A stretch of 64,000 bases of DNA from Shewanella sp. CG12_big_fil_rev_8_21_14_0_65_47_15 (GTDB lineage Bacteria; Pseudomonadota; Gammaproteobacteria; Enterobacterales; Shewanellaceae), in the NCBI RefSeq assembly GCF_002783505.1, contig NZ_PFGL01000017.1, forward strand, positions 52,253 to 116,252. The letters run 5' to 3'. Under the pieces are notes generated by a model that saw only the letters and a program-made list of their open reading frames with translations, had not been told where the DNA came from and searched no databases. This document shows positions 10,217-20,233 of the stretch, one piece after another. Position numbers and translations under genes: made by a program. The stretch's first letter is position 1, and each line of letters starts with the position of its first letter.

Positions 10217-10876
10217 TTACGCCGTTAACACCTCGGGTAATGCGAGCAAAGTGTCTGTTTGATGATGTGCAATCACCCATTTAGCTTCATCCCTCTGTTC
10301 TGCGGCGGGAATAGCGACGGTTTGCATATTGGCGGCGCGGGCGGCGATCAAGCCGTTAAAGGAGTCTTCGATGGCGAGGCAAAAGCGGGGATCGACACCT
10401 AGAGCTTTAGCGCAGTTTAAATAGACTTCAGGGTGAGGTTTGCCGTAGGTAAGATGTTCGGCCGATTCTATCGCCATAAATGTTTCACTAAGCTCTAACC
10501 TAGTTAATACGGCTTGGATAATGGTATTTGGGGATGATGTGGCTAAGCCAATTTTTAACCCCAGAGTTTGGCAATGGGTAATCGCCTCATGGACACCTAA
10601 CATAGCTTCGCCACTAACCAGAATTTCCGCCGCGACTTTATCAACAATCGCCTGGCTGACCTTGGCGTTGTCGTAGTTTGTCCAAGGGGCTTTGTGATAC
10701 CAATAATCGACACATTGGTCGATACGTAAGCCCGTGGTCTGTTGAATCGTTTCTATGGTGACTGGGACTCCGAGTGCCGATAGCACTTCATACTCGACCC
10801 GCTGCCATAGGGGTTCAGAATCGATTAAAACGCCATCCATATCAAAAATGACGGCTTGAACATTTAGGATTGTCAT
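10217..10876 (-). CDS. HAD-superfamily sugar-phosphate phosphatase (YniC-like)
   Basis: A 219-residue cytoplasmic HAD hydrolase of the beta-phosphoglucomutase/2-deoxyglucose-6-phosphatase branch. Motif I is DMDGVLIDSE (both aspartates present), motif II is ATSS, the motif III lysine is in YGKPHPEVY, and motif IV is IEDSFNG. The cap domain lies between motifs I and II as in YniC/YbiV-type phosphatases. I chose the ATG at 10876 rather than an upstream start at 10906 because GGAG sits six bases before it and the protein then begins just ahead of the first beta strand. The substrate is not determined; E. coli YniC acts on several hexose phosphates. Confidence 0.88.
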   Translation of the reverse strand: MTILNVQAVIFDMDGVLIDSEPLWQRVEYEVLSALGVPVTIETIQQTTGLRIDQCVDYWYHKAPWTNYDNAKVSQAIVDKVAAEILVSGEAMLGVHEAITHCQTLGLKIGLATSSPNTIIQAVLTRLELSETFMAIESAEHLTYGKPHPEVYLNCAKALGVDPRFCLAIEDSFNGLIAARAANMQTVAIPAAEQRDEAKWVIAHHQTDTLLALPEVLTA

Positions 10877-11312
10877 TGGTACTCCGATGGGCGGGGATAG
10901 AATCACTTAGCAATGCGATAAATTGCGTTTGAGTGTAAGTTTTTGCACTGCATCTTAAAAGTCAAAATCCACAAAGTTGAGAAATATTTACGCATATTTA
11001 AGCCACAGAGCTGAAAAATTCTTGTTTGATTTCAAATTTGTGAAAACATGTTAACTATTTGTGTTGTATGGTTTTTTATCTGTTTTCAAACTATTGTCTA
11101 ATTTCCCTTGTTTTATTCTTCCCGTATGTTGGGCATCGCCGCCGGATTTAGCCCTTATTTCGTCCTTCGTCGAGTGTGAGCTGATTCATACTTTTGCAAA
11201 GCTGTAGTATACTGCAGGCCGGAAATACGGGTCGATCATGTCGGACTGTCAGCTTCAATAAAGAAGACGTGCAGTTTCGTTGTTAGAGCGCCAAACAAAG
11301 AGGAATGTTGCC
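10877..11312. other. Divergent intergenic region between HAD phosphatase and acnB
   Basis: These 436 bases hold the promoters of two divergent genes. The part nearest acnB is AT-rich up to about 11110. No convincing sigma-70 box pair, ORF, tRNA or hairpin could be fixed by eye. The acnB ribosome binding site (AGAGGA) lies at its right end. Confidence 0.5.
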
Positions 11313-13910
11313 GTGCTAGAAGCATATCGTAAACACGTCGCAGAACGTGCTGCAGAGGGCGTAGTCCCTAAGCCATTAGATGCACATCAAGTGGCTGAAC
11401 TGGTTAAATTGGTTCAAAATCCACCCGCAGGTGAAGAGGCTTTCGTTCTCGACCTGCTCGAAAATCGAATTCCCCCCGGTGTTGATGAAGCCGCTTATGT
11501 TAAAGCTGCTTTCTTAGATGCAGTGGCTAAAGGCACTGTTGCTTCACCTATTCTATCTGCTGAGCGTGCTACCGAGTTATTAGGTACTATGCAAGGCGGC
11601 TATAACATCGAACCTCTGATTGCGCAGCTCGACAATCCCGCGCTCGCACCATTGGCCGTTAAAGCCCTCGCTCATACTCTACTGATGTTTGATTCTTTCC
11701 ACGATGTGGTTGAGAAGATGGAAGCGGGTAATGAGTTTGCTAAGCAAGTGGTTGAAGCTTGGGCAAATGCCGATTGGTACTTAAGCCGTCCAAAACTTGA
11801 AGAGAAAGTGACGCTGACAGTATTTAAAGTCTCAGGTGAAACCAACACCGACGACCTGTCACCTGCACCTGATGCTTGGTCACGCCCCGATATCCCATTG
11901 CACGCGTTAGCTATGCTGAAAAACGCCCGTGATGGTATTGAGCCTGACGTTGCTGGCGCCGTTGGCCCAGTGAAAAAAATCGAAGCGTTAAAAGCACAAG
12001 GTTTCCCATTAGTATATGTGGGCGACGTTGTGGGTACGGGTTCATCACGTAAATCGGCCACTAACTCAGTGCTGTGGTTTATGGGTGATGATATTCCATT
12101 CGTACCCAACAAACGTGCTGGCGGTTTCTGCCTTGGCGGTAAAATTGCACCGATTTTCTTCAACACTATGGAAGATGCCGGCGCACTGCCTATCGAGCTC
12201 GACGTGAGCAAGATGGAAATGGGCGATGTTATCGACATTTACCCATACGCTGGTGTGGTTAAGCGCCACAGTAGCGATGAAGTGATTTCAGAATTTAGCC
12301 TGAAAACTGACGTACTGTTAGACGAAGTGCGTGCGGGTGGTCGTATTCCTTTGATCATTGGCCGTGGTCTAACCGACAAAGCCCGTGATGTATTAGGTTT
12401 ACCTGCATCTGATGTATTCGTGCGCCCACAGGATGTCGTTGATTCTGGTAAGGGTTATACCCTAGCACAGAAGATGGTCGGTAAGGCATGTGGTGTAGCT
12501 GGCGTGCGTCCTGGCCAATACTGCGAACCTAAGATGACCTCTGTCGGTTCACAGGATACTACTGGTCCTATGACCCGTGACGAGCTGAAAGACTTAGCCT
12601 GTTTAGGTTTCAGTGCCGATTTGACTATGCAGTCATTCTGTCACACCGCGGCTTATCCAAAGCCAGTGGATGTGAACACCCATCATACTCTGCCAGATTT
12701 CATCATGAACCGCGGTGGTGTATCACTGCGTCCAGGTGATGGTGTTATCCACTCATGGCTAAATCGTATGTTACTGCCCGATACCGTTGGTACCGGTGGT
12801 GACTCACATACCCGTTTCCCTATCGGTATTTCATTCCCTGCAGGTTCTGGTCTAGTAGCGTTTGCTGCGGCGACGGGCGTTATGCCACTCGATATGCCTG
12901 AATCAGTATTAGTGCGCTTTAAGGGTAAGATGCAACCCGGCATCACCTTACGTGATCTAGTGCATGCTATCCCATTAAAAGCCATCGAAATGGGCCTGTT
13001 AACCGTTGAGAAGAAAGGTAAAGTGAACATCTTCTCTGGTCGCGTACTGGAAATCGAAGGCTTAGAAACTCTGAAAGTTGAGCAGGCATTCGAACTGTCT
13101 GACGCGTCTGCAGAGCGCTCTGCAGCGGGTTGTACTATCAAGTTAGACAAAGAACCTATCATCGAATACCTGAACTCAAACATCATCATGCTGAAGTGGA
13201 TGATCGCTGAAGGTTACGGCGATCGTCGTACGATTGAACGTCGTATCAAAGGCATGGAAGAGTGGTTAGCGAATCCTGAACTGATGAGTGCCGATAAAGA
13301 TGCCGAGTACGCTGCAGTTATCGAAATCGACCTAAACGACATCAAAGAGCCAATCCTGTGTGCGCCGAACGATCCTGATGATGCAGTACTGCTGTCATCT
13401 GTTGCGCAAACAAAGATTGACGAAGTGTTCGTCGGTTCTTGTATGACCAACATTGGTCACTTCCGCGCAACCGGTAAGATGCTGGACAAGTTCGCTAAAA
13501 CTCTGCCAACCCGTCTGTGGATTGCACCACCGACTAAGATGGACAGAGATCAGCTGACCGAAGAAGGCTACTATGCGATTTTCGGTCGTGTAGGCGCGCG
13601 CATCGAGATCCCAGGTTGTTCATTGTGTATGGGTAACCAAGCACGTGTGGCCGAAGGTTCGACTGTGGTATCGACTTCAACCCGTAACTTCCCGAACCGT
13701 TTAGGTACAGGCGCTAATGTCTACCTAGCTTCTGCGGAATTAGCGGCGGTTGCTGCGCTATTGGGTCGTCTGCCGACGGTTGAAGAATATCAAGCATACG
13801 CTAAAGAGTTAGACGCGACTGCGGCTGACACTTACCGTTACTTGAACTTCGATCAAATCGATTCCTACACTAAAAAAGCCGCGGAAGTGATCTTCCAATC
13901 CGCCGTGTAA
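11313..13910 (+). CDS. acnB: Bifunctional aconitate hydratase 2 / 2-methylisocitrate dehydratase
   Basis: TCA-cycle enzyme interconverting citrate and isocitrate via a [4Fe-4S] cluster, also active in the methylcitrate cycle. The start is the GTG at 11313: it is preceded by AGAGGA and gives exactly 865 residues beginning [16 protein letters not shown], matching E. coli AcnB from residue 1. An upstream TTG in the same frame (11280) would add 11 residues with no homology. Cluster-binding cysteines are in [13 protein letters not shown] and [12 protein letters not shown]. The N-terminal HEAT-like domain and swivel domain precede the catalytic domains, the AcnB order. It is flanked by its own terminator and is probably monocistronic. 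Confidence 0.98.
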   Translation: MLEAYRKHVAERAAEGVVPKPLDAHQVAELVKLVQNPPAGEEAFVLDLLENRIPPGVDEAAYVKAAFLDAVAKGTVASPILSAERATELLGTMQGGYNIEPLIAQLDNPALAPLAVKALAHTLLMFDSFHDVVEKMEAGNEFAKQVVEAWANADWYLSRPKLEEKVTLTVFKVSGETNTDDLSPAPDAWSRPDIPLHALAMLKNARDGIEPDVAGAVGPVKKIEALKAQGFPLVYVGDVVGTGSSRKSATNSVLWFMGDDIPFVPNKRAGGFCLGGKIAPIFFNTMEDAGALPIELDVSKMEMGDVIDIYPYAGVVKRHSSDEVISEFSLKTDVLLDEVRAGGRIPLIIGRGLTDKARDVLGLPASDVFVRPQDVVDSGKGYTLAQKMVGKACGVAGVRPGQYCEPKMTSVGSQDTTGPMTRDELKDLACLGFSADLTMQSFCHTAAYPKPVDVNTHHTLPDFIMNRGGVSLRPGDGVIHSWLNRMLLPDTVGTGGDSHTRFPIGISFPAGSGLVAFAAATGVMPLDMPESVLVRFKGKMQPGITLRDLVHAIPLKAIEMGLLTVEKKGKVNIFSGRVLEIEGLETLKVEQAFELSDASAERSAAGCTIKLDKEPIIEYLNSNIIMLKWMIAEGYGDRRTIERRIKGMEEWLANPELMSADKDAEYAAVIEIDLNDIKEPILCAPNDPDDAVLLSSVAQTKIDEVFVGSCMTNIGHFRATGKMLDKFAKTLPTRLWIAPPTKMDRDQLTEEGYYAIFGRVGARIEIPGCSLCMGNQARVAEGSTVVSTSTRNFPNRLGTGANVYLASAELAAVAALLGRLPTVEEYQAYAKELDATAADTYRYLNFDQIDSYTKKAAEVIFQSAV

Positions 13911-13937
13911 TCGATTGTCCTTAAGGTCATTTGATGT

Positions 13938-13963
13938 AAAAAGCCAGCGCCAGCTGGCTTTTT
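13938..13963 (+). terminator. acnB terminator
   Basis: AAAAAGCCAGC, two unpaired bases, then a matching arm CAGCTGGCTTTTT form a stem with a T run starting 28 bases after the stop. Confidence 0.88.
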
Positions 13964-14070
13964 GTTAATGTAAAACAGTGAATAAACATCGAGAGAGGAA
14001 CAAGAATAAACGAAAAACGATGTTATGCAGCGCACTCACACCAGTATGTGCGCCTTAGCATGGATGGGCA

Positions 14071-14556
14071 TTATGCCTGTTGGGCTTGCTCTGAATAGTT
14101 GTTATGCAGTACTTCGAGGAGTTCGTCCTCAAGTTCAAAACGGGTTTCCATCGCCTGGGCCAACTCAGACAAATCTTTATCGAGTTGATACAGCACTTGG
14201 TCGTCCTGTGCTTCGGCGTATTTATCGTTGAAATCCAGTGCGATATTGGTCGTTGGGGTAATTTGGGGTAGCACTTGCTGAGCTAAGGTCTTGCTCGATT
14301 CACCAAATTTTTCGCAGTCGGTAACGACGCGATCATACACTTCAAAATGACCTTCGGAGACATAATCGACTAACAGATCACAGAAGGATTTTACATTGTC
14401 AAAGGAGGGGAGGGATTTCTCTGATTTAGTGTAGGGAGGTAAGCCGGCAATTTGGCAGTAATGCACTAACAGCTTGCGACGATTTTCTAGCCATTGATCT
14501 ATAAGCTTATTTGAACCGCCCCACTTCTGTTCTGCTTTTTCGAGTTCTCTCAGCAT
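14071..14556 (-). CDS. rsd: Regulator of sigma D (anti-sigma-70 factor)
   Basis: A 161-residue all-helical protein of the Rsd/AlgQ family. Rsd binds region 4 of sigma-70 and shifts RNA polymerase toward stationary-phase sigma factors. The family core is visible: GGSNKLIDQWLENRRKLLVH, FCDLLVDYVSEGHFEVYDR and the Leu-rich C-terminal helix. I place the start at the second Met (14556), with GGA nine bases upstream, because MLRELEKAEQ aligns with the E. coli start. The neighbour hemE is the same as in enterobacteria, where rsd also lies close to hemE. The gene reads toward acnB. Confidence 0.93.
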   Translation of the reverse strand: MLRELEKAEQKWGGSNKLIDQWLENRRKLLVHYCQIAGLPPYTKSEKSLPSFDNVKSFCDLLVDYVSEGHFEVYDRVVTDCEKFGESSKTLAQQVLPQITPTTNIALDFNDKYAEAQDDQVLYQLDKDLSELAQAMETRFELEDELLEVLHNNYSEQAQQA

Positions 14557-15015
14557 GATGCATTCCATTTAAGTGCCCGGACATGCTTCTAATGTAGGGG
14601 AGAAACCGCTATTTGATCAACCCTTTTTATCGGGTTTTGCGAGAATAACCCGATGGACAAACCAGCTGTTTTGTATAAAAAAATACCGAAATAAAAAGCC
14701 CAACGATAGAAACCTATCGTTGGGCGAGTAACGTATATAGCAGGCTCGATGCGACGAGCTTCTTGATTGTTCTTGCTAGCGCAGACTTTTTATACCAAAG
14801 GCAGGGAACTGGCGCAACTTTTTTCTGTCCGAGTGTGACTTTGGCTCTGATTGCTAAACAGGGTGTTATCTGGTTAACATTTTAGCGCTAAGTGGTTAAT
14901 TGGACACCAATGATGGGTATTAGCTCACATTAATTAGCTCATATTGGTTACATTATTCGCGTAAATGCTAAACTACCGACCCAGCGGATCTCAATAAGTC
15001 TAGGAATCAAGCCAA
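14557..15015. other. rsd-hemE intergenic region
   Basis: 459 bases between divergent rsd and hemE. It holds the candidate small RNA at 14692-14783 and, to its right, AT-rich sequence with imperfect repeats (TTAGCTCAC, TTAGCTCAT near 14920-14942) that probably includes the hemE promoter. Confidence 0.5.
14692..14783 (-). ncRNA. Candidate small RNA between rsd and hemE
   Basis: On the minus strand there is a good sigma-70 promoter: -35 TTGCGC (14812-14817), 17-base spacer, -10 TATAAA (14789-14794). About 90 bases downstream a 12-bp perfect hairpin (GCCCAACGATAG/CTATCGTTGGGC, 14698-14725) runs into TTTTTATTT, a textbook intrinsic terminator that no annotated minus-strand gene uses. In between is a second possible stem, GCTCG/CGAGC. 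There is no ORF with a ribosome binding site. It does not look like 6S, Spot 42, RyhB or tmRNA. The promoter-terminator pair is seen; the RNA itself is inferred. Confidence 0.5.
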
Positions 15016-16080
15016 ATGGCAGAATTAAAGAATGATCGTTATTTACGCGCCCTACTGAAACAACCTGTCGATATGACCCCCGTTTGGATGATGCGTCAAG
15101 CTGGCCGTTATCTCCCTGAATATAAAGCGACTCGCGCCCAAGCGGGCGATTTCATGTCTTTATGTAAAAACCATGAGCTGGCCTGTGAAGTGACCCTGCA
15201 ACCCCTGCGTCGTTATGAGCTGGATGCGGCCATTTTGTTTTCCGATATTTTAACTGTGCCCGATGCTATGGGTTTAGGTCTGTATTTTGAGGCGGGCGAA
15301 GGCCCACGTTTTGAGCGCCCAACAGACACTATCGATGCGATTAAAAAGCTATCAATCCCAGATCCGGAAGATGAGCTGGGTTATGTAATGAAGGCCGTGA
15401 GCACTATTCGCCGCGAACTGAACGGCGCTGTGCCGTTGATCGGTTTCTCGGGTTCACCTTGGACGCTGGCCACTTATATGGTTGAAGGCGGTTCGAGCAA
15501 AACCTTCGAAAAAATCAAAAAAATGGCCTATGCCGAGCCCGCCGCGCTGCATATGCTACTCGATAAGTTAGCCGATTCTGTGACGTTATATTTGAACGCA
15601 CAGGTGGCTAACGGTGCGCAATCTTTAATGATTTTCGACTCTTGGGGCGGCGCTTTGTCGCACTCGGCTTACCGCGAGTTTTCATTGCGTTATATGCAGA
15701 AGATTATCGATGGCCTGACTCGTTTTGCCGATGGCCGTCAAGTGCCTGTGACCTTATTCACTAAGGGCGGCGGTTTGTGGTTAGAAGCGATGGCAGAAAC
15801 CGGCTGTGACGCCTTAGGTTTAGACTGGACTGTGGATATTGCCGATGCCCGTCGCCGTGTTGGCCATAAAGTAGCGCTGCAAGGCAATATGGATCCGTCA
15901 ATGTTGTATGCGCCAATTCCTCGTATTGAAGAGGAAGTCGGTCACATTCTGGCGGGCTACGGTGAAGGTTCGGGCCATGTCTTTAACTTAGGTCATGGTA
16001 TTCACCAGCACGTTGACCCAGAGCATGCGGGTGCCTTTATTAAGGCGGTTCATGCGCAATCGAAGCAATACCATAAGTAA
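15016..16080 (+). CDS. hemE: Uroporphyrinogen decarboxylase
   Basis: Cytoplasmic haem-biosynthesis enzyme that removes four carboxylates from uroporphyrinogen III to give coproporphyrinogen III, using no cofactor. At 354 residues it is the exact length of E. coli HemE and begins [19 protein letters not shown]. The N-terminal signature [15 protein letters not shown], the catalytic Asp in [12 protein letters not shown], and the C-terminal [12 protein letters not shown] are all present. A terminator follows directly. This is the same rsd-hemE neighbourhood as in other gammaproteobacteria. Confidence 0.98.
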   Translation: MAELKNDRYLRALLKQPVDMTPVWMMRQAGRYLPEYKATRAQAGDFMSLCKNHELACEVTLQPLRRYELDAAILFSDILTVPDAMGLGLYFEAGEGPRFERPTDTIDAIKKLSIPDPEDELGYVMKAVSTIRRELNGAVPLIGFSGSPWTLATYMVEGGSSKTFEKIKKMAYAEPAALHMLLDKLADSVTLYLNAQVANGAQSLMIFDSWGGALSHSAYREFSLRYMQKIIDGLTRFADGRQVPVTLFTKGGGLWLEAMAETGCDALGLDWTVDIADARRRVGHKVALQGNMDPSMLYAPIPRIEEEVGHILAGYGEGSGHVFNLGHGIHQHVDPEHAGAFIKAVHAQSKQYHK

Positions 16081-16093
16081 TCTTGGGTTTGCG

Positions 16094-16120
16094 AAACAGG
16101 CCCGCTTACGGGCCTGTTTT
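16094..16120 (+). terminator. hemE terminator
   Basis: AAACAGGCCCG, loop CTTA, CGGGCCTGTTTT: an 11-bp perfect stem ending in Ts, 14 bases after the stop. Confidence 0.9.
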
Positions 16121-16496
16121 ATGTCTGATATTTGAATTGATAGCGTTGGGAACTTCTCGTGAAGGTATCTTTATGGATCATCATATGCGGTGGTTTCTAT
16201 AGTCTGCAAGCTTAATGCATCTTACTTTTAAATAACGACTTACATACCCTATATTCACATACTGATTATGTATGAATTATCTTGAAAAAATGTAAAATTC
16301 ACAATCGGTTAATTTATAAATTTTATTTTTAAATCAAAGGTCTTGAATTGATTTAATTGTATGAAAATGTCTACTTTAGCAACGACTAAAGCTAAGTGAT
16401 GTTTAATACTATTCGTAAATAAGCTATGTTGCATGGCGAAGGGAAAGATGATGCGAAGCCATCAGTCAATTTAGTCATAAAAAGCCGTGGTAAGAG
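16121..16496 (+). other. AT-rich intergenic region upstream of GGDEF/EAL gene
   Basis: 376 bases, strongly AT-rich between 16220 and 16430. It presumably carries the promoter of the next gene. No gene, repeat or clear hairpin was found. Confidence 0.4.
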
Positions 16497-19076
16497 ATGC
16501 ACATTGGCAAGAAAATATTGGTATTTATTGCGGGCTTTTGTCTTCCTGCGGTTGTTATTGTTTCCTATTGCCTTGGTTGTTGGTATGACCATCGTGTCGA
16601 ATTATTGCGCCAAGACAGTGCTAACCGTGAGCTGGCGAATATCCAACAGCAATTCCAAATTGATGTCGACCGTTTAGCCTTTTTAACTAATATCTACGCT
16701 TTGCCGCTATCCCAGCTCGATGGGTCGCAACTTAACACCTTAGAATCCTCATGGCACTCCAGCTCAATGTCGGCCAATCTCAGTTGGTATATTCTCGCTG
16801 ACGCTGAGTTACGCGCATTTTTCCCTAATGAGCGGCCTTTTGCTAGCGATAAACTGCAGGAAATTGCAAACGCCGTGACAGCCATAGGTAAACCGAGTGT
16901 TGCAGGAGCTTATTTGATTGGCAATCAAGCCTTTGTGGTGACGGCAGTCGCCTCTGCACCCAAGGAATATGTGTTGCTAATACGCCAACTGACACAGAAT
17001 GATCTCTTAGAATATGCACAGGCCTCCTTGGTAACTAAGGTGACTATGAGCCACTCGGCCATAGCCGCAGCACACTCTGAAGGTACTCATAGCGATATCA
17101 TTGAAATTCCAGGTCTTTTAAAGAACGAGCCTATCTATCTGCAGGTCTTTTTCTCCGACGGTCTGTTCCAAGCGGTAAAGTTTAGGCTCGACTGGGTATC
17201 CCTCAGCTTTATTCTGCTGGGGGTGTTTATTGTTGCCCTCGGTTATATTTGGCTTCGCAGGGGCCTACTAAAACCCTTTAAGCACCTTATGCAGCAATTG
17301 GCATTGGTCGATCCTATGGCCAGTGTGTATCGACCCGTAATGGCGGAGGGGAATCAAGAGTTAGAAGTGCTCGCGAGCCGTGTTAATAGCCTGTTGGCAA
17401 GAATTTTTCAGCAAAAAGAACGGGCTAAAATTACCTTAGAATCCATTGCCGAAGCCGTCATTTTGACCGATGTCGATGCTAAAGTGCTTTATATGAATGC
17501 AAAGGCCGAGTCGTTGCTGGGTGTGCTGAGTGCTGACGCCCTCAATCTGAGTCTTGGGAGTCTCCTAAAGGCCAGTGAGCCGCTCAATCAAGCGGTATTC
17601 AATTGTATTCGCCTCGGCGATTCGACTCCCCAGACTGAAAAAATTAAGTTATTAACCGCCTCACCGCGGATCATGGAGCGCAGTATCAGCAATGTGCGCA
17701 GTCATAATAAAGACATAGTCGGTACTGTGGTGGTACTGCGTGATATTACCCAGGAAGAGTTGCTTAAGCGTCAACTGCAGAGAAGGGCAAATATCGATAG
17801 CGTAACTCAGTTGCTCAATCGGCAAGCCTTTGAGGAGCGGCTCCCCCGTTTTGCTCATAATGCAAAGAGCATCGCCGTCTGTTACCTCGATTTAGAGCAG
17901 TTTAAGCTGATCAACGATAGTTGCGGTCATGCTGCGGGGGATCGTATGTTGGCTATGGTGGCAAAGGCGATGCAAGCTTGTCTTGGGCCAGGGGAGTTGT
18001 TGGCGCGTCTTGGTGGCGATGAGTTTGGGCTGGTGATGTGTAATCGTACGGCCTTATCTGTGGCGCAGCTTCTAAAGCAGGTGAGCGCCCAGGTGGCTCT
18101 GCAAGTGTTAACTGACAAAAATTGTCACTATAAAGTGGGTTTAAGCATAGGTGTCGCCTTTGGGCGCGCGCCTTTTATTGATGCCCAAGAACTCTTGAAG
18201 GATGCCGATATTGCCTGTATTGCCGCTAAGGCCAAGGGATCTAATCAAATCCATTTTTACGATGATAAGGATAAAGAACTCACCTATCAAAGGAATGCAC
18301 CCAAGTGGGCGGTGAGGATTGCACAGGCGATTGAGGACAATGAACTGATCCTCTACTACCAGCCTATCCGTGGCCTAGGCGCTGGGCCTAAGCGTCAACG
18401 GATGGAGATTTTACTGCGTATCCAGGAGCCCTGTGGCCGTATTCTCGCTCCGGCACAGTTTATTGCCGCCGCAGAGCGCTTTAAGCTGATGCCTGAAATC
18501 GATAAAGAAGTGATCCGCAAAGCTTTTTTATGGTTGTCCCTGCACCCCGATCTTTGGCCTGATCATTGTATTTCGATCAACCTTTCGGGCAATAGTTTAG
18601 GTGCCGAAGGTATGGTGGAGTACATCGCTCAGCAGCAAGGTATCTTTGATATTCCAAGTCAATGTATTTGCTTTGAAATTACCGAAACCACCGCGATTCA
18701 GAATCGCCATCGTGGCATGGAAATGCTCAAACAGTTGCGTAAATTAGGTTTTTCATTCGCATTGGATGATTTTGGCAGTGGCTTTGCTTCCTATGGCTAT
18801 CTGCGAGAATTGCCCGTGGACTATGTGAAAATTGACGGTTGCTTCGTTAAAAATCTCGCCGTGAATGCCAAGGACTATGCCATAGTCAAATCGATTCAGG
18901 ATGTTTGCCGTGTAATGGGAATCGAAACTGTTGCTGAATTTGTTGAAAATCAAGATATTATCGATTGCTTGCAAAGTATAGGTATCAACTATGCGCAGGG
19001 TTACGCCATCGGCAGGCCGCAACCACTCGCTAACTATCGTGAACAATATGATATAGAAATCCCACAAAGTGCATAA
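16497..19076 (+). CDS. Membrane-bound PAS-GGDEF-EAL protein with variant EAL motif
   Basis: An 859-residue inner-membrane c-di-GMP protein. A span at residues 7-27 and another near 240-260 bracket a periplasmic domain of about 210 residues; a HAMP-like linker and a PAS domain (about 310-425) follow. The GGDEF domain has intact ARLGGDEFGLV (about 505) and YLDLEQFKLIND for metal binding. The EAL domain has EILLRI in place of EALxRF (about 636) but keeps the catalytic acidic residues: NLSGNS, EITET, LDDFGSG, VKID and ETVAEF. It may be an active phosphodiesterase or a receptor. The start has only a weak ribosome site (AAGAG). The adjacent dehydrogenase begins 75 bases downstream on the same strand. 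Confidence 0.88.
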   Translation: MHIGKKILVFIAGFCLPAVVIVSYCLGCWYDHRVELLRQDSANRELANIQQQFQIDVDRLAFLTNIYALPLSQLDGSQLNTLESSWHSSSMSANLSWYILADAELRAFFPNERPFASDKLQEIANAVTAIGKPSVAGAYLIGNQAFVVTAVASAPKEYVLLIRQLTQNDLLEYAQASLVTKVTMSHSAIAAAHSEGTHSDIIEIPGLLKNEPIYLQVFFSDGLFQAVKFRLDWVSLSFILLGVFIVALGYIWLRRGLLKPFKHLMQQLALVDPMASVYRPVMAEGNQELEVLASRVNSLLARIFQQKERAKITLESIAEAVILTDVDAKVLYMNAKAESLLGVLSADALNLSLGSLLKASEPLNQAVFNCIRLGDSTPQTEKIKLLTASPRIMERSISNVRSHNKDIVGTVVVLRDITQEELLKRQLQRRANIDSVTQLLNRQAFEERLPRFAHNAKSIAVCYLDLEQFKLINDSCGHAAGDRMLAMVAKAMQACLGPGELLARLGGDEFGLVMCNRTALSVAQLLKQVSAQVALQVLTDKNCHYKVGLSIGVAFGRAPFIDAQELLKDADIACIAAKAKGSNQIHFYDDKDKELTYQRNAPKWAVRIAQAIEDNELILYYQPIRGLGAGPKRQRMEILLRIQEPCGRILAPAQFIAAAERFKLMPEIDKEVIRKAFLWLSLHPDLWPDHCISINLSGNSLGAEGMVEYIAQQQGIFDIPSQCICFEITETTAIQNRHRGMEMLKQLRKLGFSFALDDFGSGFASYGYLRELPVDYVKIDGCFVKNLAVNAKDYAIVKSIQDVCRVMGIETVAEFVENQDIIDCLQSIGINYAQGYAIGRPQPLANYREQYDIEIPQSA

Positions 19077-19151
19077 GGGATTGCGCTTTTGGTATGATTA
19101 TGACAGTTTACTTTAAAGCATAATTGACACACTAATAACAAGGGAATGGTT

Positions 19152-19955
19152 ATGGATGGACTCACTGGTAAAGTCGTGGTTATCACGGGTGCCTCAGAAG
19201 GCATTGGCCGAGCGCTCGCGACGGCAATGGCACGTATTGGGTGCCAACTGGTGCTCAGTGCGCGCAATGAAACCCGCCTTGCTTCACTCGCCCTCGAAAT
19301 TGCCAATTATGGCCCCACGCCCTTTGTATTTGCCGCCGATGTGACGAGTCCTGAGCAGTGTGAGGCACTGATCCAAGCGACTATTGCCCACTATGGCCGT
19401 CTCGATATCTTAGTCAATAACGCAGGCATGACCATGTGGTCACGTTTCGATGAGTTAACCCAGTTGTCTGTGCTTGAAGATATAATGCGAGTCAACTATT
19501 TAGGCCCTGCATATCTGACTCATGCCGCCTTGCCCTATTTAAAGGCTAGCAAAGGTCAGGTGGTGGTAGTGGCGTCAGTCGCTGGATTAACGGGCGTGCC
19601 GACGCGCAGTGGCTATGCCGCTTCTAAGCATGCTGTGATTGGTTTCTTTGATTCGCTGCGGATTGAGCTTGCGGATGATAATGTGGCCGTGACAGTGATT
19701 TGCCCCGACTTCGTCGTTTCACAAATTCATAAGCGCGCCCTCGACGGTGAGGGTAAGCCCCTCGGAAAATCTCCGATGCAGGAGTCGAAAATCCTCACCG
19801 CCGAGCAGTGCGCTAATATGATGTTACCTGTGATTGCGACCCGTGGGCGGCAGTTGATTACGTCTCTGCGCGGTCGCCTTGGGCGCTGGCTCAAACTGAT
19901 CGCCCCAGGCTTAATCGATAAAATTGCCCGCAGGGCGATTGCCTCTGGACATTAG
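19152..19955 (+). CDS. Short-chain dehydrogenase/reductase
   Basis: A 267-residue Rossmann-fold NAD(P)-dependent oxidoreductase of the classical SDR family. The cofactor motif TGASEGIG, the NNAG motif, the catalytic Ser in VVVASVAG and Tyr-Lys in GYAASKHAV are all in place. I chose the ATG at 19152 rather than 19146 because AAGGGA touches the first ATG and is correctly spaced for the second. The C-terminal extension rich in Arg and Leu (GRLGRWLKLIAPG) resembles DhrB/DltE-like membrane-associated SDRs. Substrate unknown. Confidence 0.9.
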   Translation: MDGLTGKVVVITGASEGIGRALATAMARIGCQLVLSARNETRLASLALEIANYGPTPFVFAADVTSPEQCEALIQATIAHYGRLDILVNNAGMTMWSRFDELTQLSVLEDIMRVNYLGPAYLTHAALPYLKASKGQVVVVASVAGLTGVPTRSGYAASKHAVIGFFDSLRIELADDNVAVTVICPDFVVSQIHKRALDGEGKPLGKSPMQESKILTAEQCANMMLPVIATRGRQLITSLRGRLGRWLKLIAPGLIDKIARRAIASGH

Positions 19956-20173
19956 TGGTTATTGAGGTGTTTAACTATGGTTTGCTCGGCTTCGTTTTGG
20001 GTCGCTTTAGCTCCCTCAGTGAGAATATTAATCGTCGCTTTGTGGCCAGTGAGAACCTCTGCAATATGTAGTCAGTCGGGATGCCAGTAAAAATCCTGTC
20101 CCGAGGGTGTTTGCCAGTTGTGTACGCCGGACTTTTCGCCTCGATAAATAATGTCTTTAATTGAATAACCCAT
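19952..20173 (-). pseudogene. Small 73-codon gene interrupted by in-frame TGA
   Basis: Reading the minus strand from an ATG at 20173 gives MGYSIKDIIYRGEKSG and continues to YWHPD, then TGA at 20072-20074 (codon 34), and then continues in the same frame as LHIAEVLTGHKATINILTEG to a TAA at 19952, overlapping the end of the dehydrogenase by 4 bases. The uninterrupted coding look on both sides of the TGA suggests a recent nonsense mutation. A Trp (TGG) or Arg (CGA) codon would be one base away. I do not recognise the family. Confidence 0.5.
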
Positions 20174-20233
20174 AGAAAACCCCTGATTTATTGTTTATTG
20201 CACTTAAGTTTCAGTGCCTTAAAGTCTAGAGTA

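Noticed and set aside
11672..12238. 188-codon minus-strand open frame inside acnB
   Set aside because: Fully antisense to a clear acnB coding region; Ser/Pro-rich shadow composition.
12683..13189. 168-codon minus-strand open frame inside acnB
   Set aside because: Antisense shadow of acnB with no start signals.
20072..20074. TGA as selenocysteine codon in the small gene near the dehydrogenase
   Set aside because: No SECIS-like hairpin follows directly and there is no redox-motif context.
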